Source: Lepeophtheirus salmonis (lineage: Eukaryota > Arthropoda > Copepoda > Siphonostomatoida > Caligidae). Taken from it: a stretch of 64,000 nt of DNA. The notes under the pieces are model-generated. The model was not told where the DNA came from, searched no databases, and saw nothing but the letters and a program-made list of their open reading frames with translations. The DNA lies in assembly GCF_016086655.4 (NCBI RefSeq), contig NC_052135.2, positions 8,336,363 through 8,400,362 on the forward strand. Reading direction: 5' to 3'. The translations under genes and the position numbers were made by a program. Every line of letters begins with the position of its first letter. The first letter of the stretch is position 1. Below are positions 13,124 through 23,569 of this stretch, in pieces.

Positions 13124-13318
13124 TTAAAATTCAAAATGTCCAACTTTAGGCTCAATTGCAGTCTTCACACGAGGCATGTCATATTCATCAGACATGGTCA
13201 TCCACTCCCACTCAATAGAGGCCTTCAGCTCAACAGTATTTCTGGGGGAGACAGCACAGGCTTTAGCCTCAATGGCGCCCCAAATCTCATAGTCAAGTGT
13301 TGAGGAAGGATACTCCAA
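13124..13318 (-). pseudogene. Tc1-like transposase fragment, C-terminal end
   Basis: The minus strand reads YEIWGAIEAKACAV, then LKASIEWEW, then AIEPKVGHFEF. This matches the end of Tc1-like DDE transposases ('SPDLNPLDF.IW..IE.KAC', 'LKASI..EW', 'R..IEA...GGHFE'). About 60 residues of a roughly 340-residue protein remain. The DLNP motif just upstream is damaged, and the rest of the catalytic core and the HTH region are absent. No inverted repeats were identified. The + strand frame over the same bases has no family motif. Confidence 0.75.
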
Positions 13319-13421
13319 TGCCCAGGGCTAGAAATTACCTTAATCCACTTTAGGAGTTTTTACAGTTGACATATCAAAAAAGCACAACATTGGTAAAAAG
13401 ACAATCAGAGATTAGGCTTAT

Positions 13422-13640
13422 GATTATATGATCGGATATGTGAAGGAGCTAGATTCCGAAAACAACCAATTGAAGGAATCATAAAATTGGTGCAAAATTG
13501 AGAAATACTTTTACGCCAAATTGTGAAATCCTGATCTTCCATTTATGCAAAAGGTTGAACGGATAATAAGTGATGGTGAAGATGAGATGTCTCTTTATAA
13601 CAAGACTCCTGAAGATCTCGCCAACTTAACATTACCTTAA
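13422..13640 (+). pseudogene. Decayed coding fragment, EB1 C-terminus-like (tentative)
   Basis: One frame stays coding-like for 73 codons with only two internal stops. It reads YVKELDSENNQLKES, then KIEKYFYAKL, then NPDLPFMQKVERII, an acidic DGEDEM stretch, and terminates after NLTLP. The order heptad-rich segment, 'EK.FY.KL', 'P..QKV..I', acidic tail is reminiscent of the C-terminal dimerisation domain of EB1-family microtubule plus-end proteins ('LEKERDFYFGKLR'). No intron is visible, which suggests a processed copy, but no poly(A) tract was identified. The similarity is short and by eye; an unrelated decayed gene or chance is possible. Confidence 0.3.
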
Positions 13641-14239
13641 ACTACTAATGTGGACGTCTTTTAGTATGTTTAAAACTACCAATACTCATCGAAGGCAAAA
13701 ATTGGCGGAAAAAAAATCTTTCTAAATTCTTGATTTGAACATATAGTAAAGCAAAATTTATGAATAAATTATTATAAATATAAAAAACACTAATTACTTT
13801 AAATTATTATAATAAAACTGTATTTTTCTTTAAATACAAATTGCTCAATTTTGGTCCTCATTTTTCAAAACTCTAGCCCTCTTCTTTTGCTCATATTGGC
13901 CCAAAAAATTATCATAAATTATTGATTGTCTATTGATTATATTCTTTTAAAAACTTATTGATACGTCATAGAACGTGACTACGCCATGGATAAGTATATA
14001 TTGCTTGAGGCTGCTAGTGTAACTCAATATCCCTTCAACTGTTGTATGCCCCCGATGTATGATATTCTTATACTTATATATTCTTTGAAAATCATGCGAA
14101 AAAAGGAATATACTTTTTTTTATAGATGATTAAAGTATAAATACTAAGACAACAGCTGAATCCATCTCAAGTCCATAACAACCATACAATAAAACTTTGT
14201 CGGTCTATAAGAACTGTTTAACGTCCACCACGACTAGTT

Positions 14240-14500
14240 TGCAGATGTACATCGTCAGTAAAGCAGCAAAACTCAATAGGATTTAAACAATAACTAGAAC
14301 TTGGTAGGGCGCAAAACCTCCGCCTAAAACCAAATTGAGTTATGTATCTCAATTTGTTTCCAAACTGATGGTCGATTATGAATTTTTTATGTTTTGTGTT
14401 ACCTTCACCTGGATCTCTCAAAATTTAATGGTCTCATACTCTGACCATATATAATCTTCGCAACAAGTTTGATCAAAATCAATCTCTAACTTTTTGGAAA
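14240..14500 (-). repeat. Dispersed repeat family B, inverted copy
   Basis: Contains 'gtagggcgcaaaacctccgc', 'gagttatgtatctcaattt', 'tggtcgattatgaatttttt', 'ttttgtgttaccttcacct', 'ctctcaaaatttaatggtct' and 'aagtttgatcaaaatcaat', the reverse complement of the order at 200-405. The same stretch recurs at 16980-17105 and 62570-62790. Confidence 0.7.
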
Positions 14501-14779
14501 TTTATATTACAAATAAATGATGTCACGGAGTAATTTGATTTTTTCGACAGAGATTCGATCTCCTCTCATAATGTTTAAAATTTGAGTTCATGTGAAGTTT
14601 TCACTAGATAGAGGGTGCCCTAGTGGCTATTCTTGTTCATCAAACAGTCCCTATGTAAGCTATATGGTTAGCAGATAAACAATCCTCATGAAAATGAGAA
14701 AAGATTTATGTGTTTACTTCATAAATATATGTCATATACCTATATATGTATATTGTATAAATTCCCATATTTCATTGAC

Positions 14780-15560
14780 ATATTTGAGTCAATTATAGGC
14801 TTATTATTCAAATTTATGGGATGAGTTAAGATACCTAAGAATTAGAATTATCGCTTCGACCCTTTATTTTGTTTATGAAACTTAGATTGAACCCGATATG
14901 GCCTTTCAAATAAAATATTCTATCAATTTATCATCCCTTTATTGTGAAGATCTGTTTTGTCTATTTTAAGTGCAATTCACGGCGCCTCCAAAGACATAAT
15001 GAGAAAAGTTTGTTGATAGAAATTGACAATGATTCGTCGAAGAATAAAAATTGAGTAATCAACACTCAATTTTGAAAAAAAATCATAATAGTGTTGACGG
15101 GCCACAAATGCCTAGATTATTTTTTTACACTATATATAGCAGACCTGTAATCACCGGGCAAGAATAGGGTATTTTTCATTAGTAGTATTTTTCGGCCGTA
15201 TTAATATACTCCAATCAGACCTCCTAATAAAAAACCATGATTACTTTAAGCAGAAAAAAAAGATTAAACTACATATTTTGGTCTATTATGGGCTTTATAT
15301 TTAAATTTCGGGGATGATTTGAGATATCCAAGAAGATTCACTATAACTAAGAGCCTCTATTTCATTAATAATAATTCAAATATAACTCAGTACTTGTGAC
15401 GAATTATTTTTACTCATTTATCTTCAATTTGTGTGGCCTCCAAAGTATTAATCCGAACTATTTATTGATAGAAATTCACTATTAATTCATTATTAATGTA
15501 ATAATCCAGTTGTAATTAGGATAAAAATCGTTCTACTTAATTTTGTAAACCCAAGCCACA
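14780..15560 (+). repeat. Family A, two adjacent partial copies
   Basis: Two runs of family A blocks follow each other: 14780-15125 ('gagtcaattataggctt', 'gggatgagttaagatac', 'gattcgtcgaagaataaa', 'gttgacgggccacaaatg') and about 15265-15560 ('gggctttatatttaaatttc', 'gggatgatttgagatatcc'). A subterminal block shared with the inverted 43.8 and 61.7 kb copies ('ccaatcagacctcctaata') lies between them. Confidence 0.65.
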
Positions 15561-15734
15561 TGTACAAGGTGTGCAAGTTATTTATGCTTAGATAGCTTGT
15601 TCAACTTTGTACTAGTTGAAAAAATAGAATCAATTGACAAATTCTTGTCACAAATATTTGGAAAAGGCACGGAGTCTTCCCTGGAATTCGTCCCAGGAGC
15701 GACAACATAACAATTATTCAAACTTTGGGACTCA

Positions 15735-16141
15735 GTGAGACGTTCATTTGCAAGGCTAGGAGGGAATTTGAGGTCTCCAAATGTGAATTTTGAGGCAACA
15801 ACAATGTGGGCTGAGGTAAATGTTCAAGTATATGTGTCTCGACACCGGTATTCGTGGCTAAAATCCAGCAAATTGTTAATGAGAACCCATGGAAGTCCAT
15901 CAATTTTGACGACTTCATCGATCCGGACTTTGGCCTCCAAACTCTGAATTTGTTGGATTTTTTCTTCTTGTGGAACACGGTCGAACGACAAACCAACCGA
16001 ACCACCTGCAATACCAAAGACGAACTTATCATTCGAATCAAGTAAGAATTCCAGGATTTGCCGAGGGACCAAGTGGGACCAGTGACCAGCTTGTGCTTTC
16101 GGCCTCGTATAGAAACTATAACTGATGCTGGAGGTGATTAA
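15735..16141 (+). pseudogene. Tc1-like transposase fossil, C-terminal region
   Basis: The + strand contains LNLLDFFFLWNTVERQTNRT followed by CNTKDELI (about 15930-16035). After a frameshift comes CFRPRIETITDAGGD and a stop at 16139-16141. These correspond to 'SPDLNPLDYYVWGVVERxTNR', 'NTKDELI' and 'ACSRFRPRIEAVIDAEGG', the final segment of a Tc1-like DDE transposase. About 110 residues are recognisable. Upstream, 15735-15900 is in poorer agreement. Frameshifts make it non-functional. Minus-strand open frames over the same bases are shadows. Confidence 0.75.
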
Positions 16142-16239
16142 ATAAAATTAAAAAGAACTTTTGGGAGAAGTTGTCATGACGTTTCATTAAATTAAACGCA
16201 AGCTGCTTTGATATTATGTAAATAAGCACGTTCCGGCTC

Positions 16240-16390
16240 CACTGCTTCCGAGCCCAACATGGAATTACACTTATAATTCTGCATTAATTCGTCAGTGATA
16301 TCTTTTTCCTTACACACACTAGTGATTTCTTTATTCTTATATGTTCTCTCTTCAAGAATAAAAGAATAATGATAGCACTTTGGAAAATGA
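16240..16390 (-). repeat. Family C inverted fragment
   Basis: Carries a 'gttctctcttcaagaataaaagaataa' equivalent of the family C end box next to 'cactagtgatttcttta'. Weakly related and short. Confidence 0.35.
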
Positions 16391-16747
16391 ATAATAAAAA
16401 CGCCTATTCTAGTAGTAAGTACAAAAAGCCTTTCCGTTTCCATTATCATATTATTTTCATCTATGATCATCATCATAATTCATAATAATCATAATACTTA
16501 AAAAAAAAAATGAAAACTCAACAAATAAATTTAAAAGACAAGTTTTTTTTTGTATGTGTTTTATTTTTTGCATTGAACGTCAGTAATACATTTGTGATTT
16601 AAATGTCAACATATTATGACATTTATACTACCAATCATAAATATAAAATAGAGATACTATGAAGCTTTACTGACTGAGGGAATTTAATTGAAATATTCTT
16701 TTTCACGATTAAAATGATGTATCTCCATTAAATGTGCAACTATGTAT

Positions 16748-17877
16748 TAGTGTTGAGACTTGATTCAAAACCGATCTCCCCGATTCGGTCTGAAGTGATT
16801 TTTATAGACATATTTTCTGCGATATTTCACCCATTTTTAAGCGAGTTGCACATAGGGCTGGTCTTTTCAATGTGATTATCACAAATGTTAGTCAGCAACG
16901 ATTTTGAGTTCTCACCCAAATACAGGAATTTAACTATTAAAATAATTTAAAAAAAAAAAAAAAATATGGCGTTAATATATAATGAACTTGAATGGGCACT
17001 TGGGTGAGAGTAAAAACCTCAGCCTAAAATCAAATTGAGTTATGTATCTCAATTTGGTTCAATGTCATGGTCAATGATGCATTTTTTACGTGTTGTGTTA
17101 GTCATTAGACGAATGTTTATACGGGTTACACCTATATTGAACATTAAAATGCATATGGCCTCGTTGTACTGAACTTAACTATATATATTTAAACAACAAT
17201 GACGTCATCAACCATTTATCTTTTAAATCGGTCTAATAATGTTTATTATGTTCTTTTTCAGCTTTTCGAATCCCTTTTCCTAGTCTGTGTTTAAGGAAGG
17301 GAGTGTGTTAATGTATTTTCATTAATAAATTGTGAAGCTTATTATTTTAATTAAAAAATTATATTTTGATACTTTCGTCTTTTTAATTTGACTTTTATTT
17401 TCAGTCGAATGAAAATATTACTTAATCAACAACAAAAAACGGACATATTATGAATTTATGAATGGTACCCATACAAAAAGAAGACATTATGGGGGGGGAG
17501 GGGGGGAGATTGTTGATAACGCTACCCTACACCAAACTTTAAATGAGCCCGATTTAGACCCAACTTACATACGTACTCACAAGAAGTGGGTTTCCATATG
17601 AAAATCCTTTACCGGTCTGAGACCTTTATAATTTTTAGTGGACCGAACTAATTCGGTCCTTTGAAGGGGTTTTTTATAGATCGGCTAATCAGAAAAATTC
17701 AGTCTGATTGCGTCTTACAAAAAAGTTGGACTCATTTAAACGGTTCGAGAATGATTAAGTTTCGGTCTACGGTCTGAGATCACGATCTGGACCGAAATAT
17801 CGGTTCACACGGGTCTATCAAAAATCACTAATGACCAAACCGGTAAAAAGTTGATCTTGGATGGAGTTTTAACACTA
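16748..17877. mobile_element. AGTGTTG-family TIR element, large copy
   Basis: Left end TAGTGTTGAGACTTG. The right end ATGGAGTTTTAACACTA reads TAGTGTTAAAACTCCAT in reverse complement. Both ends lead into sequence with repeated 'gaccg' and 'cggtc' motifs ('cgattcggtctgaag', 'gaccgaactaattcggtcc'). This is the longest of a family also found at 30558-30916, 32362-32620, 38562-38744, 49783-50068, 55730-56430 and 57316-57478. A family B copy (about 16980-17105) sits inside, so the 1.1 kb span is composite. No transposase was seen. The 8-bp target duplication of the 38.6 kb copy and the TAGTG termini suggest a hAT-type MITE. Confidence 0.5.
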
Positions 17878-18018
17878 GATTTCATGTAACCGGCCTTTGT
17901 TTTAATTATTTTATTTCCAATGGAGTCCCAGGGGGGACTGATAGGGCTCTAGGAACCAAGGAATTTTTGGCCTGGAAGAATAAGAATTAATGCTATTATT
18001 GAAATAATTTCAATGCCC

Positions 18019-18040
18019 AAAAAAAAAAAAAAAAAAAAAA
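18019..18040 (+). repeat. Poly(A) tract
   Basis: Uninterrupted A run of about 22 bases between family B/hAT-like fragments. Confidence 0.9.
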
Positions 18041-18099
18041 TTATTGATATATTCATGGTGTAATTTATGGCTATTTGAATACAAATTACTAAACTAGAA

Positions 18100-18190
18100 T
18101 GCCCTCGTGGTAGAGTGCAAAACCTCCTCCTAAACTCAAATGGAGTTATCTCAATTTGTTCCAAAGTTATGGTCGATTATGCATTCTGTG
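18100..18190 (-). repeat. Family B inverted fragment
   Basis: Contains 'tagagtgcaaaacctcctcc', 'gagttatctcaatttgttcc' and 'atggtcgattatgcattctg', matching one end of the 14.2 kb copy. Confidence 0.6.
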
Positions 18191-18229
18191 GCACATTATC
18201 CAGTTCAAATACCCACAGTCATATTACCC

Positions 18230-18425
18230 AGAAATACATAATACCCCTTGATTTTTATTTTTTTACATCAAAATGAAATTATTGTATCAGTATATATGTA
18301 GTTGGTCATTAGGATGAGCAATGTTCTAATAAAAAAACCATTTTAAGAAGATGAAATTGCAGCTTATAAGAGTTGCAACATGTACAGACATCGTAACTTG
18401 TACACAACATATATATAGTAAATAC
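18230..18425 (+). repeat. Family A left-part fragment
   Basis: Shares 'atcaaaatgaaattattgta', 'agatgaaattgcag' and 'acatcgtaacttgtacacaa' with 26270-26455, where the same blocks run directly into a family A copy. Confidence 0.55.
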
Positions 18426-18667
18426 AGTCCACTTTAACATGACATTTCCGCATATCGACAAATTCCCTTAATTATTATTATTTGTACAAATTTATGAAGT
18501 AGAAGTCCCATCTCACTACAATTAATAAGTGAATAGTACTTGTGGTTGAAAGTCGTGGTTCTCTGTAGTAAATAATAACAAATAATATGTAGAATCTGCA
18601 ATATTTCCTTGGAAATGATACTTTTAAAAGAGCAGGCTTTTTTGTACATAGAGACCAAATGCTACTC

Positions 18668-18690
18668 AGAGAGAGAGAGAGAAAGAGGAG
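18668..18690 (+). repeat. (GA)n microsatellite
   Basis: Perfect AG/GA dinucleotide run followed by imperfect GA-rich sequence. Confidence 0.85.
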
Positions 18691-19156
18691 ATTGATAACG
18701 GGAGAATTGATTGTGTGGAAAAGACGGGGCCTTTTGATCACTACACCACACACACACATTATATATATAAAGATGGGAACCCCATGAAAGAAACCTAAAT
18801 TAGAATGACAACGCAGAAATACAAATATTATATTATCATGTTCCTATAGGTACATATATATACAATGAACATCTATAAAATAAGGAAATCGATTTGATAG
18901 ATTAATGAGTGACATTTTTGATTCTCACTCCCAATGGAGGAGTAGGAAGAAAAAGAGGACCACCTCCTACTTCTCTTCCAAGTTTTCCATCCATCCATCC
19001 TCATTCCTATATATCATGTAGAACAGTGGTTCCCTCCCCACTACCAAGGGGTCGTTAATTTATTTTGAACCGAATGCGTGCATTGTATAACACACGGTGA
19101 AAAACATATTAGGACAGTTATATAAATTCATAGTATTACACAACATGTAGCAGTTC

Positions 19157-19260
19157 CCTAAGTCTCTCAACATAACATCTGAGCGAGTATTGAACATGCT
19201 TGATGTCTATTATGTTTTGGTTGCCCTCACCCCTATTGTTCCTCCCCCATCAGTATTGCC
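19157..19260 (+). pseudogene. Possible hAT transposase C-terminal fragment
   Basis: One frame reads PKSLNITSERVLNMLDVYY. The 'TSERVLNM' stretch resembles the conserved 'ASERLFS.AG' region of hAT transposase dimerisation domains. About 130 bp upstream, at 19025, lies CAGTGGTTCCC, a common hAT left terminus. The match is very short and the rest of the domain is not recognisable. Confidence 0.25.
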
Positions 19261-19309
19261 AAATTAGCCGATTTGACAACATTTGACAAATTTTTTGATC
19301 ACTTATTAG

Positions 19310-19465
19310 CTAGATTTTGTAACAACCGAGTGTCAATGATGGTCAAGGCTGCTAAGATGAAGTCAAAGAGGTTTCCTTTCAAAGTCATTTTTGTCTCAAA
19401 AGCATTAAAAATTCCGTAAGAAGCGTTCTAGAAGTCTTATTAATGACCTCAAACATCTTCTTCTC
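19310..19465 (+). pseudogene. Tc1-like transposase internal fragment
   Basis: One frame reads VSMMVKAAKMKSKRFPFKV and, after a frameshift, FRKKRSRSLINDLKH. This resembles the link between the second HTH ('TI.R.VK.AGMKS...RRPLLT') and the 'R..RS..LLNDLKH' segment preceding the first catalytic Asp in Tc1-like transposases. Nothing of the catalytic region follows. By-eye match with one frameshift. Confidence 0.45.
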
Positions 19466-20202
19466 CATGAAGAATTTACGGAATGTAGAGTTACTTCACG
19501 AATAAATAATCTATAATTCATAATCGTAATATATGGCCGTTTCTTCTACAAAAAAAAGACTGCATAAATAAAATATTTAAAGAATTAGTGTCGTTTCCTG
19601 ATGACTTGTTCTATAATGGGTCGCTATATATTAAAGGTTGGGTATATTCAGTATATATCGACCAGTGACTGTTGTCGAATTTTTCATTTTCTTCTGCAGT
19701 CAATGAACTAAAATTAAATGTAATTAAAAATATAATATTTTATATTATGAAAATCTTTTTTCCTTATTGACCTTGAAAAGTCATAATGATACTCATTTTA
19801 TCATCATCGTTGGTTATTCTTCTCTTCTACGTTTTTTTTTTTTATGGTTATTTTGTTTTTCTTTTGACTCGAGGAAACAACCATGGCTAGGGGTATATAG
19901 CATAACGTAGTCCCTTAAATGACACACTCAAATTGATTACAGTTGTTTTTTTAATTTTATATCATTATACATGATAATGACGTAAATAAAAAGTAAGGAA
20001 CATTTTGTGTTACAATTGGTGTTGAATAATAATAACTATTAATTATCAAAGGATCAAACTTCCTTCTTTTTTTTCCTAGCTATATTAATATCCACCTAGC
20101 TCCTTAATTCATACTAGGATTGAATTCAAGTCAGTTGCGACGAAATCATAGTGGTCAAATGATCCTTGGCACTCCACTTTGCGGAATTACTATAGTAATC
20201 AC

Positions 20203-20387
20203 CAGTGGTGACGCTACCCCCTTTTGGTGGGGCCTTGATCGCCTCCCCCTAAAAAAAAAAAAGAAGTTTTTAAATCATTTATTTATACATATAATTACTT
20301 ATTTATATAAGTAATTATATAACAATGTTGATAATTTTTGGGGCTAAGCCCTCTTACCCCAAACGATGAAAGCTAGTAACACCCTTG
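20203..20387. mobile_element. 185-bp hAT-type MITE with target-site duplication
   Basis: Starts CAGTGGTGACGCTACC and ends CACCCTTG (reverse complement CAAGGGTGTTACTAGC). The two ends agree in the CAnnGGTG core and the following CTA. It is flanked by GTAATCAC (20195-20202) and GTTATCAC (20388-20395), an 8-bp duplication with one mismatch, as expected for hAT insertion. The interior holds an A-run and a perfect 14-bp stem hairpin with TTAT loop at 20289-20320. No coding capacity. Confidence 0.7.
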
Positions 20388-20395
20388 GTTATCAC

Positions 20396-21649
20396 AATAG
20401 AATGATTTTCTTTCATCAAAGATACTTTAAATTTCATAATTCATCCCTCCACAGAAGCTTGCTTGTTGAGACGAAATCCGATAAGAGCCTCAATTGCACC
20501 TGCTAGTTTTCCTTCATTTGATTTTAACCCCCACTCTAGTGAGTGATGACATTTTATAATGACGTCATTCATCTTGACTTGTTTACTATATGAAAAGGAT
20601 CGCTGAAAAAAAAGTTTCTAAATAAATAACGGCTCAAATGAATGCTGCTAAGATGATATTTGCTGAAATAAATGTTGCTCAACTCAACGGACATGGATTA
20701 TTCCTTGTGTGTGTAGAATTCCATGAGTATACAAAGTTTTTTACTGTTCTTTTGAGTGATGCTACAAATAAATTTGACATATCATTACTCCAATGTTTCA
20801 AGTTTTGATTATAATTCGAGTTCAAGTAAAGTCAATTTCCCTAAGAATATTTGGAGCGAGTTGAAGCATTTTTCAGAAAATTGCCGGCTTTAGTAAAGTT
20901 GAGATTTTTTTTAAAGTTTCATCTATCACTTATTACAGGATGGAATGATACCAAATTAAAACGCATATAATAATATTTAAGATCTACGTATTCTCAACCT
21001 GCTACGTTTTTCCCAGGAGTTTTCAAGTGAGGGAAGTGAGGGGCATAACCCCTTTGTCTAGGATTGAGAATCCGCAAATATAAAACAATTAAGTTTCTCT
21101 CAAATGTGGATTTGGTTTGCTAGCTTAGGGGTGTGTGAAAGAGGTAGCCAGGTAAGTAATAATAACCACAGAGTTGTTGTTGTCGTCCTTTATGACTTCC
21201 CTTGTGAAATGACCATTCTTCTATGTTGTACATTTTACAACATTGGTTCTTATGGGACTTTACTCATAAGTCATATTTTGCATTCATGTTTGAGAAGGAG
21301 GTAACTAACTAATACAAAAGTTCACGTCATGTTGTTGTCAACATGGTTGTGAGTCCTAACATTATGTATTGTACTCTCTTATCTATTTCATACACAGGCT
21401 ATTATCTAATCAGTGAACCACGAATGTGTAGTACTATTTTGTAAGTTAGTAGTGATGTCAATACACTATTATAATGGGAATACACTAAATTTAGAATAAT
21501 AAGATAAGAAATAACGATACAATGGGTAGACTATTAACTCACATGACGTAATACAGCAAATGATGTTGCTTCCCAGGCTAAATGGGTGATTATTCATTGC
21601 TCAATACATGTACTAGAGCATATAAACATATAGAGTATTTTCACCAATG
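20396..21649. other. Intergenic stretch without supported gene
   Basis: A 66-codon open frame at 21104-21304 shows no family motif and no splice context that would mark it as an exon. Nothing else was recognised. Confidence 0.4.
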
Positions 21650-21935
21650 TCATAAATTGTATCATAATTAAAGGAGACACCTTCTTGGGGGCTCAATGTT
21701 GATATTTGTCTACATAAAAGGGACAAATTTATAGGATTTTGGCAAAAGTTACGGATCGATTTTGATCAAACTTACAAAGATTATATGTAGTCCCTGTAAG
21801 AGAGCATTAATATTTGAGATGTCAATATAAAACAAAACGTAAAAAATGCATAATCAACAATGACTTTAAAAGAAATTGAGATATATAACTCAATTTTATT
21901 TTAAGGGGCGGTTTTGCGCTCTACCATGTGCCTAG
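21650..21935 (+). repeat. Family G fragment followed by family B copy
   Basis: 21650-21725 shares 'cataaattgtatcataatta' followed by 'aaggagacacc' with 11153-11190 (family G). 21725-21935 is a family B copy with 'ggcaaaagttacggatcgat', 'aatgcataatcaaca', 'gagatatataactcaatttt' and 'gcggttttgcgctctacca'. The two families are directly joined here. Confidence 0.6.
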
Positions 21936-22762
21936 TTTTTTTATGTAATAATAATGCCAAAATATCAATAACTTAATGGCCTGCAAATATTTTTCTGTGA
22001 ATAAATTTGGATGATGATTTAAATAATTAGATATGTGCTCATTTAGATCAAGTTCAAATTTTTTCCTTCGGATTATAACATATCTACAATTACACCAAAC
22101 ACAACAGCTGTACTAAACTTTTCAAGATTAGAATATGTATTCTCTATCTACATAACTAAGCCAATCAGCCAAGTAAAAATTCTTGTCACCTCTATGGTAC
22201 CAGCGACGTCTTCTTTCGTACCATAATATATATATGTGAGTCTATTCCTTATCTATTATTAATGCATTAACAAGCCTCATTTGTTATGTTTACCCAATTA
22301 TATATATAACATAATTTATATTTATGTATCGTCATTTGACAAATTTACTTAGAGGGGAAAAAACAACTACCCTACATCAAATAATAGGTACAATTCCTCT
22401 CTTTTTTTATTTGATTATTATTCAAAAAATAAAGAATAAAAACTTATGCACAATTAAATAACGATTTGTTAAACAGAAAAGAACAAAAAAATATAAAAAG
22501 TAATTTTCTCAGTTCGTCTTATGAGCTGGATGATAATAGGAAAATAACTTGAATCGTAAAAATTTAAATTATCTGTCTTTATGTACATATTTATCATATA
22601 AAATAAATTGATTTTTGCAGTCGTTAATTTATAGCTCGATATCCATTACTACACTAGTAGTTAGCCCCATTTTCAAGAGATCCAATATGAATCACCACGT
22701 GATGATAATTTTGAATTTACTAGTCGCAAAAAAGGCGGTAAATGAAGGGAAAATAATAACAT

Positions 22763-22769
22763 TATAAAG
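22763..22769 (+). promoter_or_regulatory. Possible TATA box of the Spire-like gene
   Basis: TATAAAG followed by a G-rich GGGG run, 392 bp upstream of the chosen start codon. A start of transcription about 30 bp downstream (near 22795) would give a 5' leader of roughly 360 nt if unspliced. In such AT-rich DNA a TATAAA match alone is weak evidence. Its support is position, directly before a purine-rich block unlike the surrounding sequence. Confidence 0.3.
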
Positions 22770-22982
22770 GGGGAAAAAGGTTCTTGTGCTTCTGGGATGG
22801 AGTGAGTTGAACGGGCGAGCATACTGAAAAAACGAGAGAGAGGGATGATTTGAATTTCGAATGAAGAGGGTGAGAAAGAGGGTAAGTAGCATTTAGCAGC
22901 GTGTGTAAGTTGTGTTCGTATGAAGGGAGGGAGTGCGAGTAACGCGAAAGAAAAAAAAGAGGAAGATGCAAGTTCCAGTTGA
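22770..22982 (+). promoter_or_regulatory. Purine-rich 5' leader with upstream ORFs
   Basis: Unusually G/A-rich for the window (blocks such as 'gagagagagggatgattt' and 'gaaagaaaaaaaagaggaag'). Upstream ATGs open short frames, including a 20-codon frame at 22920-22982. A strong donor-like AGAGG|GTAAGT lies at 22881-22887, so a spliced 5' UTR is possible, but the only acceptor-like AG before the start codon ('aaattacag', 23121) lacks a pyrimidine tract. The minus-strand open frames here are low-complexity complements of this tract. Confidence 0.35.
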
Positions 22983-23137
22983 TGATCAAAAGTATTATGA
23001 GTGGTACCGCGTGATGTCTTTGAGTTCGTTATTATTTTATATTAGTATTTTATGTTATTCTAAATTCGAAAATATATATTTTTAAATAAACAAAACAAGT
23101 GTGAAAGTCGAGAAATTACAGGGTGTACATTTTTTAA

Positions 23138-23158
23138 ATGAAGGAAAAATTAAAATGA
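23138..23158 (+). promoter_or_regulatory. Minimal uORF overlapping the main start codon
   Basis: ATG at 23138 opens a six-codon frame (MKEKLK) whose TGA stop at 23156-23158 overlaps the main ATG at 23155 in an ATGA arrangement. In eukaryotic mRNAs a short uORF ending at the next start favours reinitiation control or leaky scanning. Whether it is in the mRNA depends on the unverified leader structure. Both ATGs have A at -3. Confidence 0.5.
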
Positions 23159-23494
23159 GCTATGAGGATCCATCACCTCCGATTTTACTCAGTCTTTATA
23201 AACAGAACCTAATAAAACCCGTGACTCGATCCCCAGTGCCTTGCCGAATAAAGTCCAATGGAACTCTCTGCCTAGGAGGGATCATTTCCGTATTTACGGA
23301 GTCCATCACAGAGGAACATGCCTGGGCTGTCATTTACGGGAGTTGTAAAACATTAGAGGAGATGCTGACAACTCCTCTCGAGGGTGAGAAGCGGAACTTC
23401 TACTTCATCACCTCCCCCTCCAACATCCAAATACATGTGGACGGAAAGGTCCATCCCAACACTTACCTCTCCGCATACGACACAGCCAATCAAG
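23155..23494 (+). CDS. spir: Spire-like actin nucleator, first coding exon (KIND domain, N-terminal part)
   Basis: Encodes 113 codons plus one base. After about 35 residues of proline-containing lead (MSYEDPSPPILL) comes NGTLCLGGIISVF, then SITEEHAWAVIYGSC and KTLEEML. This is the KIND-domain signature known from Spire proteins ('GTLSLEEIL', 'I.EEQAWA.CY'). Further on VDGKVHPNTYL matches the 'DG.VH..S.L' stretch of the Spire KIND domain. Spire proteins nucleate actin through WH2 repeats and bind formin tails through KIND, working at vesicle membranes. The start ATG was chosen because it is the first in-frame ATG after an upstream stop-free leader; it overlaps a six-codon uORF. The exon ends at CAAG|GTAAGC, a strong donor, phase 1. 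Reading on past 23494 gives about 25 non-conserved codons. Other KIND proteins (PTPN13-like, very-KIND) are less likely given the VDGKVHP segment. Confidence 0.75.
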
Positions 23495-23569
23495 GTAAGC
23501 AGTCTCTCAATAACATGGCCCACAATCTGTCACCATACACACGAATACTTGAAGGAGACGCCGGCTAGG

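Noticed and set aside
22692..22989. Two overlapping minus-strand open frames rich in Ser, Leu, Phe and Pro
   Set aside because: They are the complement of the purine-rich leader upstream of the Spire-like start; low complexity and no family motif.
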